64,000 nt of DNA from contig NZ_WOEY01000070.1 of assembly GCF_013177695.1 (NCBI RefSeq), positions 25,189 through 89,188 on the forward strand, given 5' to 3'. The stretch comes from Paraburkholderia solitsugae (GTDB lineage Bacteria; Pseudomonadota; Gammaproteobacteria; Burkholderiales; Burkholderiaceae). Made by a program: the position numbers and the translations under genes. The notes beneath the pieces are model-generated. The model was given only the letters and a program-made list of their open reading frames with translations, did not search any database and was not told where the DNA came from. Positions 44,021-53,535 of the stretch are shown here, one piece after another (within the stretch, counting starts at the first letter, position 1; each line of letters begins with the position of its first letter).

Positions 44021-44746
44021 ATGAAAAAATCCTTCCGCATCGCGGCTGTCGCGCTCGCGATCGCTGCCGTGGCAATCGGCTGCTCCGCACAGGCCGATCA
44101 AACCACCGACAAGCTCAAAGCCACGCTGCAAACGCGTCTGACCGACGTGACGATCAAGAGCATTACGAAGTCGCCGATTGCCGGCCTCTACGAAGTGAAT
44201 CTCGGCACGCAGATCATCTATAGCGATGCGAACGGCGATTACATCATGCTCGGCGACATCGTCGACGCGAAGACGCGCAAGAATCTGACCGAAGCGCGTC
44301 TGGCGGAGACCAACCGCATTGACTTCGCGAGCCTGCCGTTCGCGAACGCGGTGAAGGTCGTGAAGGGCAACGGCGCGCGCAAGATCGCCGTGTTCTCCGA
44401 TCCGAACTGCCCGTACTGCAAGCAGCTCGAGACCTCGCTCAAGTCGCTCGATAACGTCACGGTCTACACCTTCCTGTACCCGGTGCTGTCGCCGGATTCG
44501 ACCGCCAAGTCGAAGTCGATCTGGTGCTCGACTGACCGCGCGAAGGCGTGGGAATCGTGGATGCAGGATCGTCAGGCGCCTACCGCTGCCGGTACCTGTG
44601 ATACGGCCGCAATCGACAAGAACCTGGCGCTCGGCCACGCGATGAACGTCGACGGCACGCCGACCGTGTTCCTCGCCGACGGCCGCCGCCTGCCAGGCGC
44701 CGTGTCGGCAGACCGGCTGGACAAGGAAATGTCCGCCGTGCACTGA
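44021..44746 (+). CDS. dsbC: Thiol:disulfide interchange protein DsbC
   Basis: 241 residues. Signal peptide MKKSFRIAAVALAIAAVAIGCSAQA, an N-terminal dimerisation domain (TLQTRLTDVTIKSITKSPIAGLYEVNLGTQIIYSDANGDYIMLGDI) and a thioredoxin domain with active site C130-P-Y-C133. The cis-Pro is in VDGTPTVFLADG. It isomerises wrong disulfides in the periplasm. ATG 44021 follows CCAGGA; the upstream frame to 43937 is not secretory. The Cys in AIGCSAQA is not a good lipobox. Confidence 0.95.
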   Translation: MKKSFRIAAVALAIAAVAIGCSAQADQTTDKLKATLQTRLTDVTIKSITKSPIAGLYEVNLGTQIIYSDANGDYIMLGDIVDAKTRKNLTEARLAETNRIDFASLPFANAVKVVKGNGARKIAVFSDPNCPYCKQLETSLKSLDNVTVYTFLYPVLSPDSTAKSKSIWCSTDRAKAWESWMQDRQAPTAAGTCDTAAIDKNLALGHAMNVDGTPTVFLADGRRLPGAVSADRLDKEMSAVH

Positions 44747-44767
44747 GCACGCAGCACAAGTCGAAGA

Positions 44768-44792
44768 AAGGAGGCGCGAAGTGCGCCTCCTT
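44768..44792 (+). terminator. Hairpin terminator after dsbC
   Basis: Perfect arms AAGGAGGCGC (44768-44777) and GCGCCTCCTT (44783-44792), loop GAAGT. No long T-run follows. The left arm also resembles a ribosome site. Confidence 0.6.
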
Positions 44793-44841
44793 CCACATCA
44801 AGCCCCGAACCTCCCCGCCAGACACCTCCTAATCGCCGCCG

Positions 44842-46632
44842 ATGAAGCCGATCCGCTACACCATCGTTCCCAAGCAACCCGCCGCCCATCTGTTCGAAGT
44901 TACCGTGACCGTCGCCGATCCTGATCCGGCCGGCCAGCGATTCATGCTGCCGGCGTGGATTCCGGGCAGCTACATGGTGCGCGAATTCGCCCGCAACATC
45001 GTCACGCTGCGAGCCGTCAACGAAGCGGGCCGCAAGGTGCGCGTCGAAAAGACCGACAAGCACACGTGGCAGGCCGCGCCGGTCAAAGGCGCGCTGACGC
45101 TGCGCTACGAGGTGTATGCATGGGATCTGTCGGTGCGCGCCGCGCATCTTGACGATACGACGGGCTTTTTCAATGGCACCAGCGTGTTCCTGGCGCCGCT
45201 TGGTCACGAGGAAGCGCAGTGTCTGGTCGATATCCAGAAGCCGGAAGGCGCGGCGTATCGCAACTGGCGCGTCGCGACTGCGCTGCCGGAAGCGCGCGGC
45301 ACGAAGCGCTACGGCTTCGGCGAATACCGCGCGCAGAACTACGACGAGCTGATCGATCACCCGGTCACGTTGGGTGAGTTCGCGCTGGCGACGTTCAAGG
45401 CGCACGGCGTACCGCACGACATCGTGGTCGCGGGGCGCGTGATCGGGCTCGATATGGCGCGTCTGTCCGCCGATCTGAAGCGTATCTGCGAGGCGCAGAT
45501 CGCGTTGTTCGAGCCGAAGTCGAAGAAGGCGCCGGTGGATCGCTACGTGTTCATGACGCAGGCCGTTACCGATGGTTATGGCGGACTGGAGCATCGTGCT
45601 TCGACGGCGCTGATCTGCAATCGCAGCGATCTGCCGGTGGAGGGTCGCGATGCGCCCACCGAGGGCTACCGAACCTATCTCGGTCTGTGCAGCCACGAAT
45701 ACTTCCACACCTGGAATGTGAAGCGGATCAAGCCGGCCGTGTTTGCGCCGTACAACCTGAGCGTCGAAAACTACACGCCGCTGCTGTGGCTGTTCGAAGG
45801 CTTCACCTCTTACTACGACGATCTGATCCTCGTGCGCAGCGGCCTGATCTCGCAAGACGACTATTTCGGCATGCTCGGCAAGGTGATCGGTGGCGTGCTG
45901 CGCGGCAGTGGCCGCCTGAAGCAGACGGTGGCCGAAAGCTCGTTCGACGCGTGGGTCAAATACTATCGGCAGGATGAAAACGCGCCGAACGCGATCGTCA
46001 GCTATTACACCAAGGGCTCGCTTGTCGCGCTCGCATTCGATCTGACGATTCGCGCGCAGACCAACAACCGCAAATCGCTCGACGACGTAATGCGCTTGCT
46101 GTGGCAGCGGTTTGGGCGCGACTTCTATCGCGGCAAGCCCGTCGGCGTCGAAGAAAGTGAGATCGAGGCGATTTTTGCCGAAGCGACCGGCGTGCAACTG
46201 GGCGAATTGTTCGCCGAAGCCGTGCACGGCACACGCGATCTGCCCCTCGAGACGCTGCTTGCGCCGTTTGGCGTCACGCTCGCGCCGGAATTGGACAAGA
46301 ACGGCAAGCCGTCGCTGGGCGCGCGCATGCGCAACGGCGCGGATTGCACACTGGCGGCGGTTCACGAAGGCAGCGCGGCGCAAAAAGCCGGCCTCTCGGC
46401 GGGCGACGTGCTAATCGCGCTCGACGGTCTGCGCGTGACCGGCTCGAATCTTGATTCGCTGCTGTCGCGCTATCTGCCGGGCGCAAAAGTCGAAGTCCAC
46501 GCCTTCCGCCGCGACGAACTGCGTACCGCGCAAGTCAAGCTGGACGGGCCTGAGGTGTCGCGCTACAAGCTCACCGCGAGCGACAAACGGCCGGCGGCGC
46601 GCAAAGCGCGGGAGCGCTGGCTAGCAAGCTGA
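44842..46632 (+). CDS. M61-family metallopeptidase with C-terminal PDZ domain
   Basis: 596 residues. The zinc motif is H285-E-Y-F-H289 (LCSHEYFHTWNVKRIKP), with the downstream Glu in LLWLFEGFTSYYDDLIL. The N-terminal beta domain (FMLPAWIPGSYMVREFARNI) is typical of glycyl-aminopeptidase-like M61 enzymes. The C-terminal PDZ domain spans about residues 495-560 (VHEGSAAQKAGLSAGDVLIALDGLRVTG). No signal peptide is visible, so it is probably cytosolic. Substrate preference in known members is N-terminal Gly or Ala. Confidence 0.93.
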   Translation: MKPIRYTIVPKQPAAHLFEVTVTVADPDPAGQRFMLPAWIPGSYMVREFARNIVTLRAVNEAGRKVRVEKTDKHTWQAAPVKGALTLRYEVYAWDLSVRAAHLDDTTGFFNGTSVFLAPLGHEEAQCLVDIQKPEGAAYRNWRVATALPEARGTKRYGFGEYRAQNYDELIDHPVTLGEFALATFKAHGVPHDIVVAGRVIGLDMARLSADLKRICEAQIALFEPKSKKAPVDRYVFMTQAVTDGYGGLEHRASTALICNRSDLPVEGRDAPTEGYRTYLGLCSHEYFHTWNVKRIKPAVFAPYNLSVENYTPLLWLFEGFTSYYDDLILVRSGLISQDDYFGMLGKVIGGVLRGSGRLKQTVAESSFDAWVKYYRQDENAPNAIVSYYTKGSLVALAFDLTIRAQTNNRKSLDDVMRLLWQRFGRDFYRGKPVGVEESEIEAIFAEATGVQLGELFAEAVHGTRDLPLETLLAPFGVTLAPELDKNGKPSLGARMRNGADCTLAAVHEGSAAQKAGLSAGDVLIALDGLRVTGSNLDSLLSRYLPGAKVEVHAFRRDELRTAQVKLDGPEVSRYKLTASDKRPAARKARERWLAS

Positions 46633-46671
46633 TCGTAATCTCGGGCGGCATTAATCGGCGGTTCAAGGTGG

Positions 46672-46699
46672 AGGATTGTTCTACCAGTGCAACAATCCT
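46672..46699. promoter_or_regulatory. Inverted repeat upstream of azoR, candidate operator
   Basis: Perfect 9-base arms AGGATTGTT (46672-46680) and AACAATCCT (46691-46699), spacer of ten. It contains T-N11-A-type LysR half-sites and lies about 90 bases before the azoR ATG. It could also be a terminator for the M61 gene, but no T-run follows. Confidence 0.4.
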
Positions 46700-46786
46700 T
46701 CGCTGCCGGATGGCTTTTTCCCGAGGCGGTAAAAAAACACAATGGCTCCAATCGCGCAAAACTGCGCGCCCCTACTGGAGTCAACC

Positions 46787-47383
46787 ATGACCACGATCCT
46801 GCAAATCAACTCGGCAGCACGCTCGCAAGGCGCGAACTCGACACTGCTCGTCAACGAGCTGACCGCAAAGCTGCAACAATCGAATCCGGGCGCGCAAGTC
46901 GTCGTCCGTAACCTGCAAGCAGAACCGCTGCCGCATCTGGACGACGCCGTCCTCGGCGCGTTCTTCACGCCGGCTGACCAGCGCACGCCGGAACAAGTCG
47001 CGATCGCTGCACGCAGCGAAGCGCTGATCGCCGAACTGCAAGCCGCCGACATCGTCGTGATCGGCGCACCGATGTACAACTTCGGCATCTCGTCGCAACT
47101 GAAGACGTACTTCGACTTCATCGCACGCGCCGGCATCACGTTCCAGTACACGGCGAACGGTCCGGAAGGTCTCGTGAAGGGTAAGAAGGTCCACGTGGTT
47201 TCGGCTCGCGGCGGCAAGTATGTCGGCACGCCGAACGACAGCCAAACGCCGTACCTGAAGGCCTTCCTCGGCTTCCTCGGCATGACCGATGTGAACTTCA
47301 TCTACGCCGAAGGCCTGAACATGGGCCCGGATGCTGCGAGCGCAGCGTTGGCTGGCGCGCGTGAAGCGATCGCGGCTGCCTAA
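46787..47383 (+). CDS. azoR: FMN-dependent NADH-azoreductase
   Basis: 198 residues, flavodoxin-like. TTILQINSAARSQGANSTLLVNELTAKL holds the FMN phosphate loop; IVVIGAPMYNFGISSQLKTYFDFIARAGITFQYTANGPEGLVKGKKVHVVSARGG is the family signature. It reduces quinones and azo bonds by two electrons and probably protects against thiol or quinone stress. ATG 46787 has TGGAG before it. A terminator follows. Confidence 0.96.
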   Translation: MTTILQINSAARSQGANSTLLVNELTAKLQQSNPGAQVVVRNLQAEPLPHLDDAVLGAFFTPADQRTPEQVAIAARSEALIAELQAADIVVIGAPMYNFGISSQLKTYFDFIARAGITFQYTANGPEGLVKGKKVHVVSARGGKYVGTPNDSQTPYLKAFLGFLGMTDVNFIYAEGLNMGPDAASAALAGAREAIAAA

Positions 47384-47429
47384 GTTTTGAGGTTTGTCTC
47401 GCGCTGCGTGATCGCGGCGCGGTGGAATA

Positions 47430-47464
47430 AAAAACGCCACGGGGTGTGATTCCGTGGCGTTTTT
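47430..47464. terminator. Bidirectional terminator between azoR and ung
   Basis: Arms AAAAACGCCACGG (47430-47442) and CCGTGGCGTTTTT (47452-47464) around a loop of nine. Confidence 0.92.
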
Positions 47465-47559
47465 GCTTTTGCGGCTCATATCTTTGGGGCCTTGTGCCCG
47501 GCCTCGGGGTTCCAGCCTTTGGCCTTTGGCTGGTCCCGGTGCGTTTCGCTCGATGGGCG

Positions 47560-48396
47560 TTACGCCAGCATCTGCGCTTCGTCAGGCAAGCGCCAGTCGA
47601 TCGGTTCGCGGCCGTGCTTCACGAGATACTCGTTCGCCGACACAAAGTGCCCGCAGCCGAGAAAGCCGCGATGCGCCGACAGCGGCGACGGATGCGGCGC
47701 CTCCAGCACGTAATGCGACTTGCCGCCGAGCAGCGCGCGTTTGGCTTGCGCATGCGCGCCCCACAGCATGAACACGAGGCCGTCATGGCGCATGGCCAGT
47801 TCGTGGATCAGCGTGTCGGTGCATTTCTCCCAGCCGCGCTTCGCGTGACTCGCGGCCGAGTCGCGCTCGACGGTCAGCACCGTGTTCAACAGCAGCACGC
47901 CTTGCTTGGCCCATGTGTCGAGGCAGCCATGACGCGGCGGCTCGTGGCCGAGGCTGGCGGCGATTTCCTTGAAGATGTTGCGCAGCGATGGTGGCGTGCG
48001 CACGTTCGGCGCGACTGAAAACGCCAGTCCGTGCGCTTGCGGCGTGCCGCGGTCCTCACCGTGATACGGGTCCTGGCCGATGATCACGACTTTGACTTCG
48101 TCGGGACTGGTGAGGCGCAGGGCCCGGAAGACGTCGGCAGGATAGACGGTTTTGCCGGCCGCGCGCTCACCGTCGACGAAACGGCACAACGGCGCGTAGG
48201 CATCGCTTTCGATGAACGGGTTGAGGTGGGTCCGCCAGGCCGGGGGCAGAGCGGCGAATTGGGCTTCGAGCGTCGGCGGCGAGTCAGCGGCTTTTGATGT
48301 CTGCGGCTGTGCGGTTGCGTCGAGCGGTGTGGCCGAGGCGTCGTCGAATAATGAAGCTTGCGACGATTTGGAGCGGGTGCGGGAGGCGGAGGTCAT
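47560..48396 (-). CDS. ung: Uracil-DNA glycosylase (family 1)
   Basis: 278 residues. The catalytic water-activating motif is VVIIGQDPYHGED (D109), the Phe-stacking region LAFSVAPNVRTPPSLRNIFKEI, and the DNA-minor-groove motif HPSPLSAHRGF. It removes uracil from DNA to start base-excision repair. A low-complexity N-terminus of about 45 residues (SKSSQASLFDDASATPLDATAQ) precedes the core; its SLFD resembles a sliding-clamp-binding peptide. ATG 48396 is used. Confidence 0.96.
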   Translation of the reverse strand: MTSASRTRSKSSQASLFDDASATPLDATAQPQTSKAADSPPTLEAQFAALPPAWRTHLNPFIESDAYAPLCRFVDGERAAGKTVYPADVFRALRLTSPDEVKVVIIGQDPYHGEDRGTPQAHGLAFSVAPNVRTPPSLRNIFKEIAASLGHEPPRHGCLDTWAKQGVLLLNTVLTVERDSAASHAKRGWEKCTDTLIHELAMRHDGLVFMLWGAHAQAKRALLGGKSHYVLEAPHPSPLSAHRGFLGCGHFVSANEYLVKHGREPIDWRLPDEAQMLA

Positions 48397-48628
48397 GGCG
48401 GGGAAGTGTCGCAGCAAACGCGGGCTAGCTCAAGGTGTGGGTGCTGCTTGGGCTCTGTGTACCTTTGCTGGCGCGCGTGGGCGGCTGGGTGGCGGCGCTG
48501 AGGCGGGGCTTGGCACGCGGCACAACCGGCGGGACGAATGCGGCGAGGCGAACAAGAAGAGGCAATCGCAGCGGAACGAACACAGCGGGACGAAGACGCG
48601 TCCCGCCTGGGGCAAACACGCCGACGGT

Positions 48629-49255
48629 TTAGGCCGCCCGCAATTGATAGCCGCGCTGGGCTTTGCTGATGTTGTCCGGAGCCAGCCCCTCTACCTGCTT
48701 GCCGAGTTCTTTCGCCAGCGCATGGAGCGCCGCTTCGTCGCCACCTTTCAGTTCCAGTTCGACTTCGGAAATCGGCGCGCGGCGGATCTCGCCGTTCACC
48801 TCGGCGATAACGTCACCCTGGTCGATCGCGGCTTCGACTTCCGAGCCATCCAGTTCGACATTCCACAGCGTGCGGGTGAAATTCGTGCGGAACAGTTCGA
48901 TCAGTTCCGGCGCGGCCTGACGCAGGGCTTCCGCGGCGGTGGGCTCGTCACACTGACGCAGCAATGCTTTGATCTCCAGTTTTTCGCCCGCCACGGGCAT
49001 TTCCCATTCGTGCCGGCTGTGCAGGCCATCCTTGGCGTTGCCCACCGTCTTGAACGTCTGCAGCCAGCCGTCCGGCGTATGCCGCAAACGCAGCGCGCTT
49101 TTCGAATTCGCCAGCACCAGTGCCGGCGTGTCGAAGTAGATATTCGCCAACTCGATCGGCCGACCCTTGTCGCCGGTGCGCGCGACGAACCACTGCGTCG
49201 CCGCGTTCACCTGGCTCACCGGCAGGGCCAGCTTGATTTCACGTTCCATGCCCAT
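48629..49255 (-). CDS. CYTH-domain protein (inorganic triphosphatase-like)
   Basis: 208 residues. The N-terminal ExExK motif is EREIKL, followed by alternating charged beta strands (YFDTPALVLANSKSALRLRHTPDGWLQTFKTVG, then EVEAAIDQGDV and SEVELELKGGD) forming the CYTH tunnel. The CHAD domain found in YgiF is absent. A triphosphatase role is likely, but the substrate is uncertain. GGAG before ATG 49255 favours MGMEREI over the second ATG at 49249. It follows trpC by 39 bases. Confidence 0.9.
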   Translation of the reverse strand: MGMEREIKLALPVSQVNAATQWFVARTGDKGRPIELANIYFDTPALVLANSKSALRLRHTPDGWLQTFKTVGNAKDGLHSRHEWEMPVAGEKLEIKALLRQCDEPTAAEALRQAAPELIELFRTNFTRTLWNVELDGSEVEAAIDQGDVIAEVNGEIRRAPISEVELELKGGDEAALHALAKELGKQVEGLAPDNISKAQRGYQLRAA

Positions 49256-49294
49256 CGTGTGCTCCGCTACGTCCGCTGAATGTTGAAGCCGCGC

Positions 49295-50080
49295 TTAGAA
49301 AAACATCCGCGCAAGTTCCACACCCGGCTCTTCCGCGCGCATGAACGCCTCGCCGACGAGGAACGTGTGCACGTCCATTGCCCGCAGACGTTCGACATCG
49401 ACGCGCGACAGAATCCCCGACTCGGTAACAACGATACGGTCGTCCGGAATCGATTCGAGCATGCCGATGGTCGTTTCGATCGACGTTTCGAAGGTGCGCA
49501 GATTGCGGTTGTTGATGCCGATCAGCGGCGTCTTCAACTTAAGCGATTCCATCAGTTCATTGTGGTCATGCACTTCGACCAGCACCGCGAGGCCCAGCGA
49601 ATGCGCAAGCGCTTCCAGGTCCTGCATCTGCGAGGTTTCCAACGCGGCAGCGATCAGCAGGATCGCGTCCGCCCCCATCGCGCGGGCTTCGACGATCTGG
49701 TACGGATCGACGATGAAGTCTTTGCGCAGTACCGGCAGGTTGCAGGCGGCGCGCGCCTCTTCGAGGTAAGCCACGCTGCCCTGGAAGAACTGCACGTCGG
49801 TGAGGACGGACAAGCAGGCCGCACCGTGCTTTTCATACGAACGCGCAATCTCGGCCGGCACGAAGTTTTCGCGCAGCACGCCTTTCGACGGGCTCGCTTT
49901 CTTCACTTCGGAAATGACGGCGGCCAGACCGGCCGCGTGTTTCGCGCGCAATGCGCCGACGAAATCGCGGATGTCGCGCGACGACGCTTCGAGGCGCAGT
50001 GCTTCGAGCGGCGCGCTCTGTTCAGCCGCGCGGACTTCTTCGCGTTTGACCGCGATGATGCGGTCGAGGATGTCGCTCAT
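49295..50080 (-). CDS. trpC: Indole-3-glycerol phosphate synthase
   Basis: 261 residues, single-domain TIM barrel without the TrpF fusion seen in E. coli. Catalytic segments are VISEVKKASPSKGVLRENF (strand 1 Glu and Lys), VLTDVQFFQGS, VLRKDFIVDPYQI, LIGINNRNLRTFE and VTESGILSRVDV. It closes the indole ring in tryptophan synthesis. It lies 18 bases after trpD. Confidence 0.97.
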   Translation of the reverse strand: MSDILDRIIAVKREEVRAAEQSAPLEALRLEASSRDIRDFVGALRAKHAAGLAAVISEVKKASPSKGVLRENFVPAEIARSYEKHGAACLSVLTDVQFFQGSVAYLEEARAACNLPVLRKDFIVDPYQIVEARAMGADAILLIAAALETSQMQDLEALAHSLGLAVLVEVHDHNELMESLKLKTPLIGINNRNLRTFETSIETTIGMLESIPDDRIVVTESGILSRVDVERLRAMDVHTFLVGEAFMRAEEPGVELARMFF

Positions 50081-50098
50081 GAGTGTCTCGCTACGTAG

Positions 50099-51130
50099 TT
50101 ACTGCTTGAATTGCTGGGTGAAACGGATCAGCTCGTCGACCTTCGCCCGTGCCTTGCCACTCGCGATCGCTTCGCGCGCCAACTGGATGCCGTCCGCAAT
50201 CGACGCCGCCACGTTCGCTGAATAGAGGGCCGTGCCCGCGTTCAGCGTGACGATTTCGCGCGCGACTCCCGGCTTGTTGTCGAGCGCTTCGAGCAGCATC
50301 AGTTTGGATTCGGCGGCGTCGGCCACTTTCAGCGTGCGGTTCGACACCATCTGCATGCCGAAGTCTTCCGGATGGATTTCGTACTCGTGGACCTGGCCGT
50401 CGCGCAACTCGCCGACTTGCGTGGCCGCGCCGAGCGAAACTTCGTCCATGCCATCCATGCCGTACACCACCAGCACGTGCTTGGCGCCAAGGCGCTGCAT
50501 CACGCGCACCTGAATCCCGACGAGGTCGGCGTGGAATACGCCCATCAACTGATTCGGCGCACCGGCCGGATTGGTCAGCGGTCCGAGAATGTTGAAGATG
50601 GTCCGCACACCGAGTTCGCGGCGTACCGGCGCGATGTTCTTCATCGCCGGATGATGGTTCGGCGCGAACATGAAGCCCATGCCGGTTTCCGCAATCGAAG
50701 CCGCCACCTGTTCCGGCTGCAGATCGATATTCACGCCGAGCGCTTCGAGCACGTCCGCGCTTCCCGACTTGCTCGATACGCCGCGGCCACCATGCTTCGC
50801 GACCTTGGCGCCCGCCGCAGCCGAAACGAACATGGTTGCGGTGGAAATGTTGAAGGTTTGCGATCCGTCGCCGCCGGTGCCGACGATATCGACGAAGTTC
50901 GAGTTGTCCTGCACCTCGACGTGCCGGGCAAATTCACGCATCACCGTGGCAGCAGCGGTGATTTCGCCGATGGTCTCTTTTTTGACGCGCAGGCCGGTGA
51001 TGATCGCCGCCGACATCACGGGCGACAGTTCGCCGCGCATGATGAGCCGCATCAGATGCAGCATTTCGTCGTGGAAAATTTCGCGGTGCTCGATGGTCCG
51101 TTGCAGCGCTTCCTGGGGCGTAATCGACAT
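50099..51130 (-). CDS. trpD: Anthranilate phosphoribosyltransferase
   Basis: 343 residues. The PRPP-binding motif is IVGTGGDGSQTFNISTA, followed by KHGGRGVSSKSGSADVLEALG and the anthranilate site MKNIAPVRRELGVRTIFNILGPLTNPA. It is separate from TrpG, unlike in E. coli. I use ATG 51130; a TTG at 51151 would overlap the trpG stop by four bases and is a possible coupled start. Confidence 0.96.
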   Translation of the reverse strand: MSITPQEALQRTIEHREIFHDEMLHLMRLIMRGELSPVMSAAIITGLRVKKETIGEITAAATVMREFARHVEVQDNSNFVDIVGTGGDGSQTFNISTATMFVSAAAGAKVAKHGGRGVSSKSGSADVLEALGVNIDLQPEQVAASIAETGMGFMFAPNHHPAMKNIAPVRRELGVRTIFNILGPLTNPAGAPNQLMGVFHADLVGIQVRVMQRLGAKHVLVVYGMDGMDEVSLGAATQVGELRDGQVHEYEIHPEDFGMQMVSNRTLKVADAAESKLMLLEALDNKPGVAREIVTLNAGTALYSANVAASIADGIQLAREAIASGKARAKVDELIRFTQQFKQ

Positions 51131-51147
51131 GATTTCGTCTCTCTTCG

Positions 51148-51741
<594 letters not shown>

Positions 51742-51754
51742 GGTGTGTCTCCGG

Positions 51755-53248
51755 TCAGAAGTCGCTATCGAGGCCGTCTTGAACCTGCTCGGCGGCGCGC
51801 AGCACAGCACGCGCCTTGTTCTCGGTCTCTTGCCATTCGGATTCCGGCACCGAATCCGCGACTACCCCCGCTGCCGCCTGCACATACAGATTGCCGTTTG
51901 CGATCACGCCGGTGCGGATCGTGATCGCCATATCCATTTCGCCGGTGAACGACAGATAGCCGACCGCACCGCCGTACAGGCCGCGCTTCACTGGTTCCAG
52001 TTCGTCGATCAGTTCCATTGCGCGCACTTTCGGCGCGCCGGACAGCGTGCCGGCCGGGAAGGTGGCGCGCAGCACGTCGAAATTGGTGGTGCCGGGCTTC
52101 AGCTTGCCTTCGACCGAACTCACGATGTGCTGCACATGCGAGTACTTTTCGATCACCATCTGATCGGTGACGACCACCGAGCCGATTTGCGAAATCCGGC
52201 CTACGTCGTTACGGGCGAGGTCGATCAGCATCACGTGTTCGGCGATTTCCTTCGGGTCGTTCAGGAGTTCGGTCGCGAGCTCGGCATCGCGTTCCGGCGT
52301 GTTGCCGCGCGGACGCGTGCCGGCGAGCGGACGAATCGTCACGATGCGATCTTCGCCGCGCTTTTCCTGACGCACCAGGATTTCCGGCGACGCACCGACC
52401 ACGTGGTGGTCGCCGAAGTTGTAGTAATACATATACGGCGACGGATTCAACGAGCGCAGCGCGCGATACAGCGACAGCGGATTGTCGCGGTACGGCTTGG
52501 TCAGACGCTGGCCGACCTGCACCTGCATCAACTCGCCGGCGGCGATGTATTCCTTCGCCTTGCGCACGGCGGCCAGATAATCGTCTTTCGCGAACTCGCG
52601 ATAGGTCTCGGTGCGCACGCTTGCCGACGTGACCGGCGGCTGCACGGTCGTGCGCAAACGCTGACGCAATTCACGCAGACGCTGTTTGGCTTTTGTGTAC
52701 GCTTCGGGCTGCGTCGGATCCGAGTACACCACCAGGTAGAGCTTGCCCGCGAGGTTGTCGATCACCGCGACTTCTTCGGTGAGCAGCAACTGAATGTCCG
52801 GCAGGTTCAGATCGTCTTTCGGTGCGGTGTGCGCGAGCTTTTTCTCGATGTAGCGCACCGCGTCATAGCCGAAGTAGCCGGCCAGACCGCCCGCGAAACG
52901 CGGCAGACCGGGGCGCTGCGCCACTTTGAAGCGACCCTGGAATTGCTGGATGAATTCGAGCGGATCACCCTCGTGCGTTTCGACGACTTTGCCGTCCCGT
53001 ACGACTTCCGACACGCCGTTGCGGGTGCGCAGCAGCGTGCGCGCCGGCAGGCCGATGAACGAATAGCGGCCGAAGCGTTCGCCGCCCACCACCGATTCAA
53101 GCAGGAACGAGTTGGCGCCGTTGCGTTCGGTCTGCGCGAGCTTTAGATACAGCGAGAGCGGCGTTTCGAGGTCGGCGAGCGCTTCGGCGATCAGCGGAAT
53201 GCGGTTGAAACCCTCGTTGGCGAGGGATTGGAATTCGAGTTCGGTCAT
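51755..53248 (-). CDS. trpE: Anthranilate synthase component I
   Basis: 497 residues. The N-terminal LLES feedback motif (NSFLLESVVGGERFGRYSFIG) is the tryptophan-binding site, so allosteric inhibition is expected. The chorismate-binding domain has PSPYMYYYNFGDHHVVGASPEILVR, RPLAGTRPRGNTPERD, DLARNDVGRIS and TLSGAPKVRAMELIDELEP. It is the first structural gene of trpEGDC. A leader peptide with three Trp codons and a terminator lie 236-355 bases upstream. Confidence 0.97.
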   Translation of the reverse strand: MTELEFQSLANEGFNRIPLIAEALADLETPLSLYLKLAQTERNGANSFLLESVVGGERFGRYSFIGLPARTLLRTRNGVSEVVRDGKVVETHEGDPLEFIQQFQGRFKVAQRPGLPRFAGGLAGYFGYDAVRYIEKKLAHTAPKDDLNLPDIQLLLTEEVAVIDNLAGKLYLVVYSDPTQPEAYTKAKQRLRELRQRLRTTVQPPVTSASVRTETYREFAKDDYLAAVRKAKEYIAAGELMQVQVGQRLTKPYRDNPLSLYRALRSLNPSPYMYYYNFGDHHVVGASPEILVRQEKRGEDRIVTIRPLAGTRPRGNTPERDAELATELLNDPKEIAEHVMLIDLARNDVGRISQIGSVVVTDQMVIEKYSHVQHIVSSVEGKLKPGTTNFDVLRATFPAGTLSGAPKVRAMELIDELEPVKRGLYGGAVGYLSFTGEMDMAITIRTGVIANGNLYVQAAAGVVADSVPESEWQETENKARAVLRAAEQVQDGLDSDF

Positions 53249-53483
53249 GGTCCGATCCTGTACGTACGTCAGACGGCACTATGCGTCGGACAAAGCGGGG
53301 CGCGGCGCGCCCGGTCAGGCGTTCGTTCGACGTGTCGACACGATGATACCGACCGGCGCGAGTTTCCCATCGACGCATGCAAGGGATTTCAGCGCACAAG
53401 ATGTACTTTGCGGGTACACGGAGGCCGAATCAACCGATGCAGCGAAACAAGGTGATGGAAAAAACGCGTGAGCGCAGCGAAGT

Positions 53484-53513
53484 AAAAAACGGTTGCCGAA
53501 GACGAGCTTCAGC
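53484..53513 (-). terminator. Attenuator-type terminator of the trp leader
   Basis: On the minus strand GCTGAAG (53513-53507), loop CTCGT, CTTCGGC (53501-53495), then AACCG and six T (53489-53484). It lies just after the leader peptide and about 236 bases before trpE. Confidence 0.65.
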
Positions 53514-53535
53514 GTACCTCAGGCGAGGTTAGCGC
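53512..53535 (-). promoter_or_regulatory. Candidate antiterminator hairpin of the trp leader
   Basis: Minus-strand GCG-CTA-ACCTC, loop GCCT, GAGGT-A-CGC (53535-53512). It includes the leader stop codon, and its last two bases overlap the terminator's first arm. A ribosome stalled at the Trp codons would leave it free; a ribosome reaching the stop would cover it. The overlap is small, so the exclusivity is a hypothesis. Confidence 0.4.

Noticed and set aside
44768..44792. AAGGAGG in the hairpin after dsbC as a ribosome site for a small gene
   Set aside because: It is one arm of a perfect terminator-like stem, and no start codon lies at a suitable distance.
44572..46383. 603-codon open frame antisense to the M61 peptidase gene
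   Set aside because: It mirrors the high third-position GC of the real gene, has no family motif, and the plus-strand frame carries a complete zinc peptidase with PDZ domain.
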